From positions 620,001 through 684,000 of the forward strand of contig JAZGTN010000074.1 in NCBI GenBank assembly GCA_037783415.1: a DNA stretch of 64,000 nucleotides. Direction: 5' to 3'. This document shows, piece by piece, positions 34,801 through 46,034 of this stretch. Made by a program: the position numbers and the translations under genes. How positions within the stretch are numbered: the first letter of the stretch is position 1; every line of letters begins with the position of its first letter. Under the pieces are notes generated by a model. It saw only the letters and a program-made list of their open reading frames with translations, was not told the origin of the DNA and made no database searches. This DNA comes from Leptasterias polaris. Lineage: Eukaryota > Echinodermata > Asteroidea > Forcipulatida > Asteriidae.

Positions 34801-35322
34801 TTTTTCAGGAGTCACTGTTGCTTGAACAGATGGAAGAATAAATTCAGGTTTTGGGGTATCATGGACTGTTCTACGGCGGCCAGCTTTTTTACCACGATGT
34901 GTAGGCCGGTAAACACTGCTGGGATTTACAAAAAGTCCAATGTTCTGTAAAGCAAAGCTACACGAAGGCAGGGTTGTAGCACATATGGATGGGGCATATC
35001 GTAGACTAAGAAGCTTATTACGCGAGTATGAAATCGCAGAGTTAGGACTAGTTTCTGCTGAGTTTAAGTTATTTTCAACTTCAGGACCGGGATTTACAGC
35101 AATGTCACCGAAAATCACAATTTCCAAGTGAAAAGTGGCTGGTGAGTTGTCGTAGTAGGAAATAGGGCATTTCAGATATTTTCGATGCTTGATGATTCCT
35201 AGCTGTGTCTTTGGCAGAATGCATGCACCATACAAAGTTGATGTTGGTTGAACAAAGCCGACCACAGATGAGTCATTGCAGCACAATGGTCCGGCAAGCA
35301 GGGAGAAGATTACATTGCTTCA
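31813..35322 (-). mobile_element. Non-LTR retrotransposon (CR1/L2-like), long intact coding frame
   Basis: The element has a 1.1 kilo-codon endonuclease/RT frame and a 3' end reading GCGCCTTGAACACCCAGCAG followed by (ATT) repeats at 31,815-31,840. There is no RNase H and no poly(A) tail, as in the CR1/L2 group. No ATG precedes the coding frame, so the 5' end is probably truncated near 35.3 kb. It is antisense to nothing: it lies in intron 3 in the same orientation as the gene. Confidence 0.85.
31933..35286 (-). CDS. LINE endonuclease / reverse transcriptase polyprotein
   Basis: The frame is 1,117 codons with no stop or frameshift. A 2A-like GDIAVNPGP motif lies at residues 60-68. An AP-type endonuclease follows (NTQSICN near 171, VSETWL near 196, GDFNIHVDD, SDHYAVM). 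The RT has LLDLSAAFDTVDH, VPQGSVLGP and the catalytic YADD near residue 835. The C-terminal region ends with a LPVSQRIIFKLMLIVHKAL-type block common in this group. It performs target-primed reverse transcription of its own RNA. The first in-frame ATG lies after the endonuclease start, so the given start is a TTG and the true beginning is probably lost or upstream. Confidence 0.9.
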   Translation of the reverse strand: MCCNDSSVVGFVQPTSTLYGACILPKTQLGIIKHRKYLKCPISYYDNSPATFHLEIVIFGDIAVNPGPEVENNLNSAETSPNSAISYSRNKLLSLRYAPSICATTLPSCSFALQNIGLFVNPSSVYRPTHRGKKAGRRRTVHDTPKPEFILPSVQATVTPEKSQLSLCVLNTQSICNKYDDFVDFVLHKNLDLVAVSETWLRPGDDLTCRQCTPAGYYFHHIPRPVKTGGGVAILYRSTLSVSVKSNDVQYTTFESLHAEISGNSKSVRLVIVYRPERDSNGRHVTFSSFLREFENLILEYLLHPSDIIITGDFNIHVDDIHNTNANQFKLLLLAFGLTQHVMEPTHRLGHCLDLVITRDITPPIVSNIVTLPGLSDHYAVMCNLSLCKPKVPTITVKSRQWKKVNFPEVFQDIGTHLEKLKLDHDCLDSYVSQYESTVRDILDKHAPWKTRSVKVRTEVSWFNADIRTARKICRQLERKWRKNGKLESQRREYRNQCTVVRKLINQAKITHYSSQVHESSGDQKKLFKIIDKLLLKPKTPVLPSTNNDQELANEFQKFFVTKISDIRSSFSSVPYDVLQTMPDLQPECRLSVFEPATVTEIKRSIMKSPSKSCELDPVSTSMIKQNIDVFAPYITNLVNESLSSGCFPDSLKVSYIRPLIKKPNLDKEVFKNYRPVANLKYLGKVIERVVSSRISDHIHAFNLSDMFQSAYKPFHGTEAALVRVSNDILTAMDNGNLTALVLLDLSAAFDTVDHNILLSRLQNHLGIQDTALAWCKSYLFNRTQHVCIGNVVSDPVVLNYSVPQGSVLGPQWFTLYTLPIRDIILKFNLNYHVYADDTQLYITFKSTQENANTSIERLENCIQEIRRWTQQNFLKLNDDKTEFILFGSRQQLTKVSVPYISIGNARIAPSLQARNLGVIFDSSMTLQPHINNIIRVSSFHIRNIGKIRKYLNKSATEKVIHAFVTSRLDNGNALLYSLPNNQISRLQRLQNTAARIVTLSKKSCSITPILKQLHWLPVSQRIIFKLMLIVHKALNGKAPHYISELLQVYTPSRNLRSSTMLLLKEPKSQHSWGDRSFSVAAPRIWNSLPHNLRSCLCTTKFKSLLKTYLMSQVFKE

Positions 35323-36009
35323 CTACAATTTACAAATGCACAGCAACACTACACAATAGGGTGATAGGAACTAAATACAGTGATACAATGTAACAAACTA
35401 AAATGCAATAATCAATATAAAAAAAACAGCAATGTAACACAATAGTACAATGATAGAGGCAATAATATGGTGATACACTGTATGTCATAATACTTTGGCA
35501 ATTTTATTATTAAAAAAAACGTGAGTTTCTCTCTACATGTACATAGGTGAACACCACAGTAGTGTACATGTTTGCCTTGTTATGTAAATAAGTGAGATTG
35601 CACACATGTTCATATTCACCAAGTTCATGTTCATTTTCAAGATTTTTCACATTACACATGACACATACATGTACATGTACACTAGGTTAGTACAGATGTA
35701 AATCTACAGAATAAGATTACATTATGTATATTACACACCATGCGCATAATATTTTGTACGTGAAGTACACATTGTACACCTGTTAGTATACATTACAATA
35801 CACTGAATTCTGTATGAGAACAGTACATACGTACAGAGGATCCACAAAATCAATAGCCATCAGCAAATGAAATCCTGCTTACTGTGTGTTATACATGATG
35901 TACATAACATGTACATTTGTAGTCCTTTGTACATTACACTTGTACCACTGTTGATCTACAATGTGTATTTTTGTGTACTATAAATTTGCACAACCATGTA
36001 CACATAGTG
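35323..36009. other. Part of intron 3: TACATGTA-rich, no gene
   Basis: Rich in GTACATGTAC, CATTGTAC and ACAATGTA motifs. No open frame or element ends recognised. Confidence 0.6.
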
Positions 36010-36173
36010 TTAGCCAGAGGGGTGTCTGGGTGTCTTTTGGACACCCTGTTTTAAATTTGGACACCCTGTTTCATCTGTCATTTACATGTAAATGTATTGT
36101 AAGTGAACAATTTGGACACCCAGTTTTTAAATTTCCAGCAGATTTGGACACCCTTTTACCAAATCCTGGCTAA
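36010..36173. mobile_element. Possible 164-bp inverted-repeat element
   Basis: TTAGCCAG at the left and CTGGCTAA at the right are inverted. Inside, TTTGGACACCC repeats four times. No target duplication found, so the call is tentative. Confidence 0.4.
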
Positions 36174-36313
36174 AACCTTGCATGTACACTGTACAATGTA
36201 TTAAAATGTCCAGTTGCTTTACACTTGACATCATGCCCATACATGTATGCTCCCATGCTCAAACTACCCTACTATGTACATTACTTACTACATTGTCCGA
36301 CTCTAGGGGTACA

Positions 36314-36780
36314 TGTATACGCGATAAACCACAAGGGAAACTCTGATTCTGTAAATTTAAGGAAATAATTTTGAGTTTAACAAAGAAAAATTGACTAACA
36401 GTGGGAATTGAACCTTCAACCCCCGGAATAACGTGCTGACCCTCCACCAACTGAGCTACATCCCCTATCTAGCCCTATGTATGGTGGCGGTCTCCCTTTT
36501 TTATCGTTCAGGGGTGCCAGTTAGAATCCATTCAACCTTTAACTGCCATATAGCCAGGGGTCAATCACACCCATACAACCTGGGAAGCGGCAGCCAAGGG
36601 ATCACCAGGGATGCAACTTTCAGGGAAACGCTAACATACATATGGCTAGATAACTCAGTTGGTAGCGCCGGCATGTTAATCCAGGGGTCGCAGGTTCAAG
36701 TCCTGCTCAGTCAATTTTTCTCTGTTCAAACCAAAATTATTCTAAAACTTACAACACAACCCATTTCCATGAAATGTAAG
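36314..36780. mobile_element. Two family B SINEs in opposite orientation with shared body
   Basis: A minus-strand copy occupies about 36,314-36,476 (head GGGCTAGATAGGGGATGTAG, diverged). The body GGCGGTCTCCC...CCTGGGAAGCGGCAGCC follows. A plus-strand tRNA-like head GGCTAGATAACTCAGTTGG begins at 36,641 with box B AGGTTCAAGTCCTGC. Confidence 0.78.
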
Positions 36781-37401
36781 TAAAAGGACATTTCTTTCAA
36801 TAAAGTCAAACAATGCTTCAAATGTATGGCATATGGTATTGATCTGTATTCACTTCCCTTATAGAACTACACGTGTATGTATGCAGTTTTGGGTATAACT
36901 CAAGAACAAGGTAAACTGATCAATCAGAAAAACAGTACACACAATTTGTTTTCTTTCTGAAACAGAGTCTGGTCATGTATGAAAACAATCATCCAAGTTT
37001 ACCCTTAAAAAACCAACAGGCACCTACATGTACATGTACATATGTACACATACAGTAGGGTCAGAATCCAACTACACAAACAACCTCCACACTGCACAGT
37101 TCAGTGTAGCTCTGCTGACCAACCACTCACTCACATCTTGCAATGTCTTGGCTTCCTTGCACACTCTTTGTAAAGAGTCATTCTGTTATTTTAGCACTTC
37201 AAATATTAAATCAAAATGACAATAAAAGGCCATGACCTGTACGTATACTGTATCCGGCATGTTGAACAAATCATGTTCAACTACATTTAAGTATGTAAGT
37301 GTAAGCATCTAAAATCTTGCCTTTTTCAGTTGTTAGTCAAGTATGTACAGTATGTTTTAAATGTTGTGCATGTCAGTACACACTGACATCATTACATACT
37401 A

Positions 37402-37634
37402 TAGATAGGTTGCAGTATGACGTAAATCGGCCATCTTTACGGGCAGTTTGGAACACACAGTCATGCGTTTCGCGTGAGAACGGCGTGCAACACGCGCACA
37501 TTTCACAAAACTCACTGCACGATTGGTCAGTGAACAACGCGGCTGCGTTAATAATTAGAGCGCTTGACGCGCCTGCAAGCCACAATGCAGTTTGCCCGTA
37601 AAGATGGCGTCTACTGGGAACTATCTATACAGGA
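37402..37634. mobile_element. 230-bp CpG-rich inverted-repeat element
   Basis: GGCCATCTTTACGGGCA at the left and TGCCCGTAAAGATGGCG at the right are inverted, with outer ends TAGATAGGTT and AACTATCTA flanked by TA. The interior is CpG-rich (AACACGCGCACA, GACGCGCCTGC), unlike the AT-rich surroundings. Confidence 0.68.
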
Positions 37635-38330
37635 AGTAAATCAAACAGTACATGATGTGCATGCTGATGATATCAGCTTGAAATACAACAGGCGTATACA
37701 TACATGTAATGTATGTACATCTACATGTACCTTGACACATAAGAAATGTATTGCAACAAGTATGAACGCTCCTCAGTCAAATTAAGTTTTGTGATTCACT
37801 AACATGTAGTTTCCAATAGATAGAGTCCTATGAAGGTGGAACAAAATTTAAGTCTCTATTAACCTCATATTAAAATTGTGTAAAAAGTCATTTTATTTCA
37901 CACTCTTTCAGAGGGAAGTTCGAAAAGTGACATTATTGTTCGAGTATACTTCGGGCTCCCGAGGTTTCTGCACAGAATAGGAAGATGATGATTGGATTAC
38001 AACAACAAATACGTGCCAACAAGATGGGTCTGTACAACATTCAAAGAGGAACTATAGTCCAAAGTAAAATTCTGTTCCTTTTTGATTGAATTTTATCAAA
38101 ATTTTGGAATGAACTACATGTAAAGATGTACAGACCAATTATAAATGAAATGTGACGTCATTAGATGTTGTAAATGTAGTCTCGCCTCAGAAAAAAAAGA
38201 ACACTCTGAGGGAGACAAAGGTTTAACTGAAGCATGAGTAAACATAGTCAGTTTTTGGTTTGTAGCACCCAACAGTACACATGTACATGTACAGTAGGTA
38301 CCAAGAACCTGCTATTGCTACGGCTATAGT

Positions 38331-38550
38331 ACACGTGTTGCGGTAGATATTATACAAATATTGGATGCATGTGAGTGCATTGTCGCAGAATATACATGTA
38401 CAATGCACAATGCTATCACGAGGTGAAACCTGGACTACGCCATTTCACAAGGCAAAGCCAAGTGAAATGGAAAAACTGGACTTCAACAAGTTGTAAATAT
38501 TCTGCGACAATGAATGAACAAAATGCATTCAGAAATACCTGGTTAAGTTT
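38331..38550. mobile_element. Foldback hairpin element, family 2
   Basis: AAATATTGGATGCATGTGAG and AACAAAATGCATTCAGAAAT form inverted arms, with GTCGCAGAATAT and ATATTCTGCGAC inside them. The centre has AAACCTGGACTACGCC. It matches the 13.85 kb element. Confidence 0.72.
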
Positions 38551-38857
38551 ATCCATTCTGATTGGTTGAGATTAGTGCTTAACATGGAAACCATGTATGA
38601 AATGCATCAAGGCAAAGTCCCAGCCAGCTGAGGTGAAACTGTCAGATTTTTTCTCAACTTTCAATTTTTTTTTGATGATTGTAACAGTAAGCTTTTTAAG
38701 ACTGGGAAAACCTTTTAAAAAGCAGTTTAAAACCTTGTTGAGTCGTGGCAACACGAGAACCTTGCCTTTGACTCAGTCCTTTATCACACAGCCAGGAACC
38801 TGCCAGTTTTAAACAGCCCTTTAAGACCTCATCAACACTCTTTTTTCCCCTTGGTCA
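38551..38857. mobile_element. Degenerate foldback element, relative of the 28.06 kb hairpin
   Basis: It starts ATCCATTCTGATTGGTTGAG, like other copies, and has decayed arms GCAGTTTAAAACCTTGTTGA and CTGCCAGTTTTAAACAGCCC ending in CACTCTTTTTTCCCC. It abuts the previous hairpin. Confidence 0.65.
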
Positions 38858-40448
38858 ATTTATGTTTTAAATAAGCAACTTACACAGATCCTTGTCATTT
38901 GAAATTGTTTTCTCAATAAACACAAAACAGACATGGAAAACTTGTCCACAACAAATACAGGATCACCTGTGAAGGCACATTGTACAACATGATGTACTTA
39001 ACCGTGAAAGAAGATTGATGTACATCCAATGTACATGTACATAAATGTAAGATGCAGTCAAGGCCATTGGCAAGTAGTATGGAGATGGATACATTTGACT
39101 TGACTATTAGATGTAGAATGTACACATGTACAGTGCAATGTGTAGTACACTAAGTATCCAGGGTTGCAGTATGATCAGTAAAGGAAGCTGTCTTCAGACT
39201 AACTATTACTCACAACATGCTGATACAAACAGTATGGCTTTCATTTACATAGAGGAAGGTATTTGTTACGTGGCTGATGAACTGTGCACTGGTACAGTAT
39301 GTACTGATCATGTTCATGATGTACACATGTACATATGTACATGTACACTAAAATAATGGTACACATTTTACTTTGTAAGATTCCAGTAACAATCCTTGTA
39401 ATATTTTCAGAACAGAATTTGTTCTTGTTATGGAGCATTTTGAGGGTGAGGAGAGAAATTCATTGAACTACAAGTATTACTGTTGGCCTAATGGACATGA
39501 TATGCAGTGTTGAATGTGTACAAGAGCTACATGTATAATGTACTACTGTCAATAAAAGACCTTTTTTTTACAAGATGACTGCCGACTATGACTGAGTATT
39601 TGGCCTGGAAAAGGTAATAAAAGAAGGACAAAGCCCTTTGACTTGACACCATTCCAAGCAGCTCCTTCATGTACATTGTACATTAGGCCAAATCAATAAA
39701 CCCAAAATATTCCAAATGTTTGAGCAAGTTGAGATGTAAATGTAATGGAAATATATGTACTCAAGGATCTTGAATATCTTGCTGCTGATTGGTCAACAGC
39801 TATAGGATTGGTAACACACACAGATGCATCCCACTCTGAAATCCTACATATGTACAGTTATTTGCATCCGGCATAATCAACACCCTACAAGCACATTGCA
39901 ATGCATTAAAGGTTGAAAACAATAAACATAACTTTGAATGTATCTGAAACTCCAAAAACTTGTCAGGTGCCAATTTTCTAATCAGTATGCGTTAAAAGAT
40001 ACACATTTTGTACCAGATTCACATCATACAATAATGCATAAACCATTTATTTTTGATTTGTTTTCTCAAAATAATGCACACGTGTTATTAATGGGCTATT
40101 AACACAATAACAGCAAAGGCTAAACAATCTATAAAGAAAGGGCCAGATTGTGCATATGCCGTAACTACATGTATACAGTGTCCCAATAGTTTCAGCAGTC
40201 AAGGTACAAGTTTCTTTACATGATTGTTGTACCTACAATTCTTTCCTATTTATCCAAAACAATTTGCACTTAGTACATAAACTAAATAAAGTTTCCAAAG
40301 CAAATTTGACAACATTTTGAATCTTGGTATAGGCCTAGTGTCTTATATGTAACATGTGCACTCTCATGGTCATTTTGCAAGATGTACAACAAGTGCCTAC
40401 CAGACTATAAAGGAAAACAAAGGATGTGTTAGACGTACATGTACTTAC
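38858..40448. other. End of intron 3: no gene seen
   Basis: AT-rich with frequent TACATGTA, no element ends and no convincing open frame before exon 3. Confidence 0.6.
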
Positions 40449-40543
40449 TGAATATCTGTACGTTGGAGTGAGAAGCGAAGCAGCCTTGCAAAAATATCTG
40501 CAACCAATATGCTCTCCTCTTGTGCCAAACTGTATTCAAAATC
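40449..40543 (-). CDS. Coding exon 3: DDT-like helices
   Basis: The borders are TTTTTAG|GATTTT and ATATTCA|GTAAGT. The exon enters in phase 0 and leaves two bases into a codon, which the next exon completes as Gln76. It encodes DFEYSLAQEESILVADIF then ARLLRFSLQRTDI. The run of acidic, Leu-rich helix and LL core followed by RTDI mirrors the LL...RRDIT segment of CECR2-like DDT domains. It sits alone between 13 kb and 16 kb introns. Confidence 0.85.
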
Positions 40544-40879
40544 CTAAAAATGCACATAGCAAACAAAAAGACATCAACATGTTCTTCATTCATCTAGAAG
40601 TTTGGTGAAGTTTGAAACCTACATAATCAATCGTCGATCGCGCCACGAACTGATGTACAATGTATGATGAACCACGGCAAACATTCTGTGATTGGAGTAG
40701 ATCACAGTTGAAGTTGAACTATTTTCCAAACTGGTGTTTTGGAGACTGCTTAAACCATGCTTGCTATTTTAAACAAAAACACCAACGTAATGCTGGCTTC
40801 TTCCTCAGTACAGAACGACTGTCAATGTGTTTTCAATCTTGCAACTTCTTTGTTGAGTTACACGTATTAAACTAACTGG

Positions 40880-41062
40880 GTGATAATTTTGGGTTGAACA
40901 AAGAAATTGACTGGAGCGGGACTTGAACCTACAACCTCTGGATTAACTGAACTATCTAGCCTAGATGTTGGTGGTCTCCCTATTTTGTCAATACATTTGT
41001 TTGTGGGTGCCAGTCAGAAGCCATACAACCTGTAACTGCCATTTAGCCAGGGATCACATCCA
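40880..41062 (-). mobile_element. Family B SINE, truncated
   Basis: It keeps TGAGCGGGACTTGAACC-like box B, a shortened tRNA-like head, and the TGGTCTCCCTATTTTGTCAA and GCCAGTCAGAAGCCATACAA body. It lies in intron 2, close to exon 3. Bases 41,063-41,654 show nothing further. Confidence 0.72.
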
Positions 41063-43320
41063 AGTTTTTGATTAGGATTTCTCTAAAAAAGAGAAAACAA
41101 TAACTTCTTTACATTTTCAATAAATGTACAATGTACCATATCATTTCTAAAAAAATTACATTTGAAAAATTCATTGAAAAACAGTAAGTTAAACATTGAA
41201 AAATACAAAAATACCCTCTCCAACCGTTAAAGCAGTCTTCAATTACTACACGTACAATGTATGTCCATCTAACCCACTCTTTTGTGTAATGCCAATCATG
41301 TTGTTTATGCACATGCACACTACACAAAGATACATTGTACACTGCATGTTTTTTTGGTAAATTGAATGTTTTTTAAAATGCAACAATGACAAAATTAATT
41401 GTAAAAATGTTTGACCTTAACTCAGATTGTAAAGCTGAAGCAACAGTGCTTTGGTACATTGTGTTTTTACCCCACAGCAATTTGTTAAAAGCACTGTATG
41501 TATAAGTACGCCTACTTCCCAAAGCCATGTGAAAAAAATCCCACAGGCATACATGAATGATTTGGATGGGATTCAAACCCAAACCTTTGCCATTGTAGAG
41601 CAGATGTAAAACCATTTTGCTTGCAAGCCTGGTAGCGAGTTGCCAGTTACAACCCAGTGTTCTCCACAAATGGGTTTTGGCCGCCCTCCCAAAGTTTTTC
41701 AGGCCGCCCTGCCAAAGAATTGGCCGCCCTGCTAAAATAATTGGCCGCCCTGCCGAAAAAATACCAAACAGAGTATTTTTCACTTGCACTTAATATGATC
41801 AAACGAGTAGCCGACGAGCCATGCCCGACTCACAAACCGCAGCATTGGAATTGCGGTCGTTCATTTCAGTATACAAACGTTAAAACATGATGCACACAAC
41901 CACATGGTTCTGACTGCCGAGTATCCATCGCGTGGGCCCCACAACGTTCGGTCGCCCGCCGGTAGTCCATGCATAGCGCATACACAACAGCAGGGTCCAA
42001 AGTCCAAGCTAACCAACATTCCGCACGCTGCGATTGGCCGTTGATGGCCATTGATAATTACCATATTCATGAGAGAGCTTGGCTAGACTCCAACGCAGTA
42101 CATGTTCATGAGCCGAGTAAAGAGCCGAGTAAAAAATTGCCGCAAGATTATTACTCGCATTTTGATTAATAACAAAACAGCCCGTGTTAACTTTTTACCA
42201 GTTATCTAAATAAGTATTCTCTGTGAGCAGCTTTTTAATTTGTTCAATGATTTGAGGCAGACAAATCCACAAGTATGTGCAATGTACTAATTGTTTTTAT
42301 ATTGGGTTTTTTCTAGATTCTTAACCAACCCATATGGTTTTTTTATATTTCTTATTTGTTTTAATTCATGTTTGCTGTGATTTTGATGTTTTTAATATTG
42401 TAAATCAGGCACATAGGAAGATCACTTTAACAGGGGGGGGCCAGGTTATATCTGTGAAATTTGCCTGGTCACTCACCTTAATTATTAAACACTTTACCCA
42501 CATCCCCAGATCACCAGAATTGCATAAAATCGTTTAATGTACATGTACTATCAGTTTAAATCCGCGATGTAAAACATGAAGTTAAAATATATAAAAAATA
42601 AAACTGACACTTTGTAAAGTTGATGATGGTAGAAACATCCCTTTAAATATTGATGCTAAAATATTGATGCTATCATTATTTTTTAGAAATGAGCATGCGC
42701 GGACCCAGGATTTTTTAAACCGGGGGGCATAACGGCACACACAGGCTTCTCTATTTGTTGCTCAAATAAATTTCAGGGGTGGGGTCCAGGGGCCGGCCGT
42801 ACGGCCCCTGGTGGGGTTCAGGGGCTTCGGTGGGGGTCCAGGGGGCGAAGCCCCTCTGGAGCTCTGAGCTTTTGGCATTTTGGGGTCGAAAATCAAGCCT
42901 CCGTGTCCCTAAATACAGAGGAAAAGAGCACTTCAGATCAATATCAATCGTCTAATTTTACTGGAAAATTTCCTGTAACATCAACGAAGGACTCCTAGAA
43001 AATGTTAATCCCACGCTGGCTTTTGTATACACGCATCCCTTCACTGTTGACCCCATACTGTGTGGTACAAATAAAAAAATTGCGGGCCAGGCGTTCCTGC
43101 GCACGTGTTCAATTTGCGTCTGTTGCATGGGCGGAAGCACCAACGAAGAAACTTCAAGATTCCGTAAGTAAATGTATTCAAATAGCCACTTTGTCAATGT
43201 GACCTGATTAAATGGCCTACAGACTGCAGTACTACATGTATTCCCTCAGGACAATTATGAACAAGCCAATTTATCATCCGGACAACATTTTTTTTAGGGC
43301 CCCCCCCCCCCCCCCCCCCC

Positions 43321-43875
43321 GCATGTTTTCAGCATGTTTTCAACGTAATATTGGTATTCTCTCTAAATTGAAATATTATGTCCCTTCAAATATCTTGTTT
43401 ATGTTATATAATTCATTAATACTGCCATATATTTCATATTGTAACATTATATGGGCAAATTCGAAAAGTAACGTTGACACCATTATACTGTTACAAAAGA
43501 AAGCAATGCGTATATGTACTGATTCTTCCTATTGCGACCACACCAATCCCTTGTTTTCGAAACTAAAAACTTTAAAAGCAGATGATATATATATTCTACA
43601 AATAGCACTTTTCATGTTTCGCTTACAAAATGGTTTACTACCTTCTTATTTCCCCCCATTGTTTAATTTGAATAAAACCATCCACTCTTACCCTACAAGG
43701 CAAACTGAAAAATTCCATTTAAGAAATCCAAAAACCGCATTGGCTCTCAAATCCATAAGACACGCCGGCCCAGACATCTGGAACTCTCTGCCCATCGTAA
43801 TAAGAAACCTTAGGACATTGTATTCATTTAAGAAGGCAGTTAAAACTACATGTATGTTATTGTCTAAGTATTGAT
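43321..43875 (+). pseudogene. LINE reverse transcriptase C-terminal fragment
   Basis: The open frame has LYNSLILPYISYCNIIWANS, LQKKAMRICTDS, ADDIYILQIALFMFRLQNG and GPDIWNSLPIVIRNL. This is the typical thumb/C-terminal region of CR1/Jockey-group RTs. The catalytic YADD part is missing because the copy is 5'-truncated. It ends at the TGA at 43,873-43,875. A similar region is found in the 62.9 kb LINE. Confidence 0.85.
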
Positions 43876-44335
43876 CCTGTCCTGTGTAATTGTACTATAT
43901 TCATGTTCGTGTGCACATTGACTGTATATTTAACAATGATGTGTAATCGTCCATGACCTGGCATCGCTTAGCCATTAATGAATGAACCTGCATTCAATCA
44001 GCAGATGTACGAGATTTATTGTATTATTACCAACGCTCCTTCTCTCCCCTTTCTTTTTCTTCTCTGCAAGTCAGTCTTTTGTATTTGTATTTGTTATTGT
44101 TGTTATATCTAAGTTGAGGGCTGCGGGCACGTCAAGCTACTTTGCTTATTTCTGTAGCCCTCCTGCATCTAATGTATGTTAATTATGCATTCAATATATT
44201 TGTTTAAATTCGTTTATTATCTGTATAAAATTATATACATTTAAAATATTGTATCAAACCATACTATGTTCATGAAAATGTTTGATGAAAAAAGAAAAAA
44301 GATGCAGAAACCAATAAATCAAATCAAATCAAATA
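43321..44335 (+). mobile_element. 5'-truncated non-LTR retrotransposon
   Basis: It begins after a run of about 22 C and ends with CAAAT repeats (AAATCAAATCAAATCAAAT at 44,315-44,333). Only the C-terminal part of the RT protein remains, followed by a long 3' UTR. It lies inside the 41.66 kb transposon. Confidence 0.82.
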
Positions 44336-44843
44336 TACATGTACCATATACCACGCCTGCAGATTGGTACAACATACAGCCTTGTATAAGGCTATTCAAA
44401 CATAGACAACTGGTCGTCGAATCTCAATGATTTTATTGCAAACGAAGTTCTAAACAACCGATCCTCAAATCATGAATCCATGAAAATGGTTGTCGATGGA
44501 AAAAGTATTATTTAGGGCAGAAATTAGGGGATAAGATCGTCCAAAAAGGCAATTTTTTTAAAACGTTATTTTACAACGCATATCCAGCTTTCTAAAACCC
44601 CACACGACTGTGCGGCATATCCCTTGTGTATGTTTTGGCACAGCGCACAAAGCAAAATGTATAACAAATTGTAGGTTTGAGTTAGTTTTACAATAAGGTT
44701 GTTACACCGAAATAGATGTTAATCATTCTCCTTAGATAGTGTCAGGGCCTGGGGGTTAATAAAAAAAATTTAAAGAAACGGCGGCATTTTGATGACATCA
44801 TGCCGCCCTCCCCCCAAACAAGTCTGTGGAGAACACTGCAACC

Positions 44844-46034
44844 CTATCATTTTTATTTAGCAGTGGGTACCACAACAAGTATGGATGTTTAATTTGCATC
44901 AGAATCAAGAATATTTATTGTGTTTAATCCTTCACCGATTAAAATTCTCATAGTATTAAAATGCCTGAAGATTTTTAGTCCACAGAGTTTAGGAAACAAG
45001 TGAGTACATGCATTTTGCTACACACACATTGGTTTGGAGTAAAAACACAATCAAATATTAATATTCTTCATATCGATGCAAATGTTACATAGATCTGCAC
45101 TACACTTTTGTTAGTCCTGGCTACATTTAGGTCATACATTCAAACTTCTTTCTGCATGTGCAGTCACAATATTTATGACATTATGCAGACCAATGTATTT
45201 TGCTGGACTTGTCTTTTAAGATATTAAACAAATAGTGCATTTTGAAGTACATTGATTTATTGGTTGACCAATGAAACAGACAAACCCAAATTTTCCAATA
45301 AAAATTGTTTTCAATAAATAGAGTGTAGTTTTTGTTCGTCTATCATGACTTTGTCACCACAGCCAATGAATCCTCTACATATATATCTTCATGAATTGTT
45401 GTGTTTTTTAATTGATAAAGAATGTTTACATGTACTGTGACCTTGCCCATTTCTTAGAAAGTTACACCCGACAGATTGTTTTTGGTAGACGTTAGAATAA
45501 AAATAAATAGTGTAAATCTGTCCCGTCTGTCAAATTGAACAACCCCAATGAAAGATATTTATGTAGTTTGGTCATTTGAACTTAATCAAACATTTATTGT
45601 TGAAGCAAGGATAAAATTAGAATCATAGCAAAACAACAAAAATCTTTAGAGGATCATTCAATCAGTTGACATGCCTACATGTGCAGCCTGCATGCAAAGC
45701 CACAAAGTAAGATCCCTGACCCTGTACAGGTTCATGTGCATCTTGATCAATCAGTGTGACTATGTTTGGAACAGATGACAGGATTTTCTATCATGTCCTT
45801 AACCACTTGAGGCTGAGGCTGTATGATGATGTACATGTATTAATACGCATGATTTTTCCAAACTGAACTATTGTACAGTGGACATTTATGTTTCAGAACA
45901 GTTTGGAATACCTTCTTTTTGTTTCTGTCGGTTGACCTATAATTACGCTTGGACATCTGTTGTGTATCATGCACAGGCCATGCGATGTTCTTACAAAGAG
46001 GGTCAAAGGGTGCTGGAAATCATGCTTCTGAGGG
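44844..46034. other. Part of intron 2: nothing recognised
   Basis: AT-rich, no open frames of interest, no element ends. Confidence 0.6.

Larger units (their letters stand above)
41655..44838. mobile_element. 3.2 kb CAG...CTG transposon with 5-bp target duplication
   Basis: CAGTGTTCTCCACA at the left and TGTGGAGAACACTG at the right are inverted and flanked by CAACC (41,650-41,654 and 44,839-44,843). Near the left end GGCCGCCCTGCC repeats four times; near the right end GCCGCCCTCCCC appears. A LINE fragment is nested at 43.3-44.3 kb. No transposase is recognisable, so it is non-autonomous or decayed. Confidence 0.85.
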
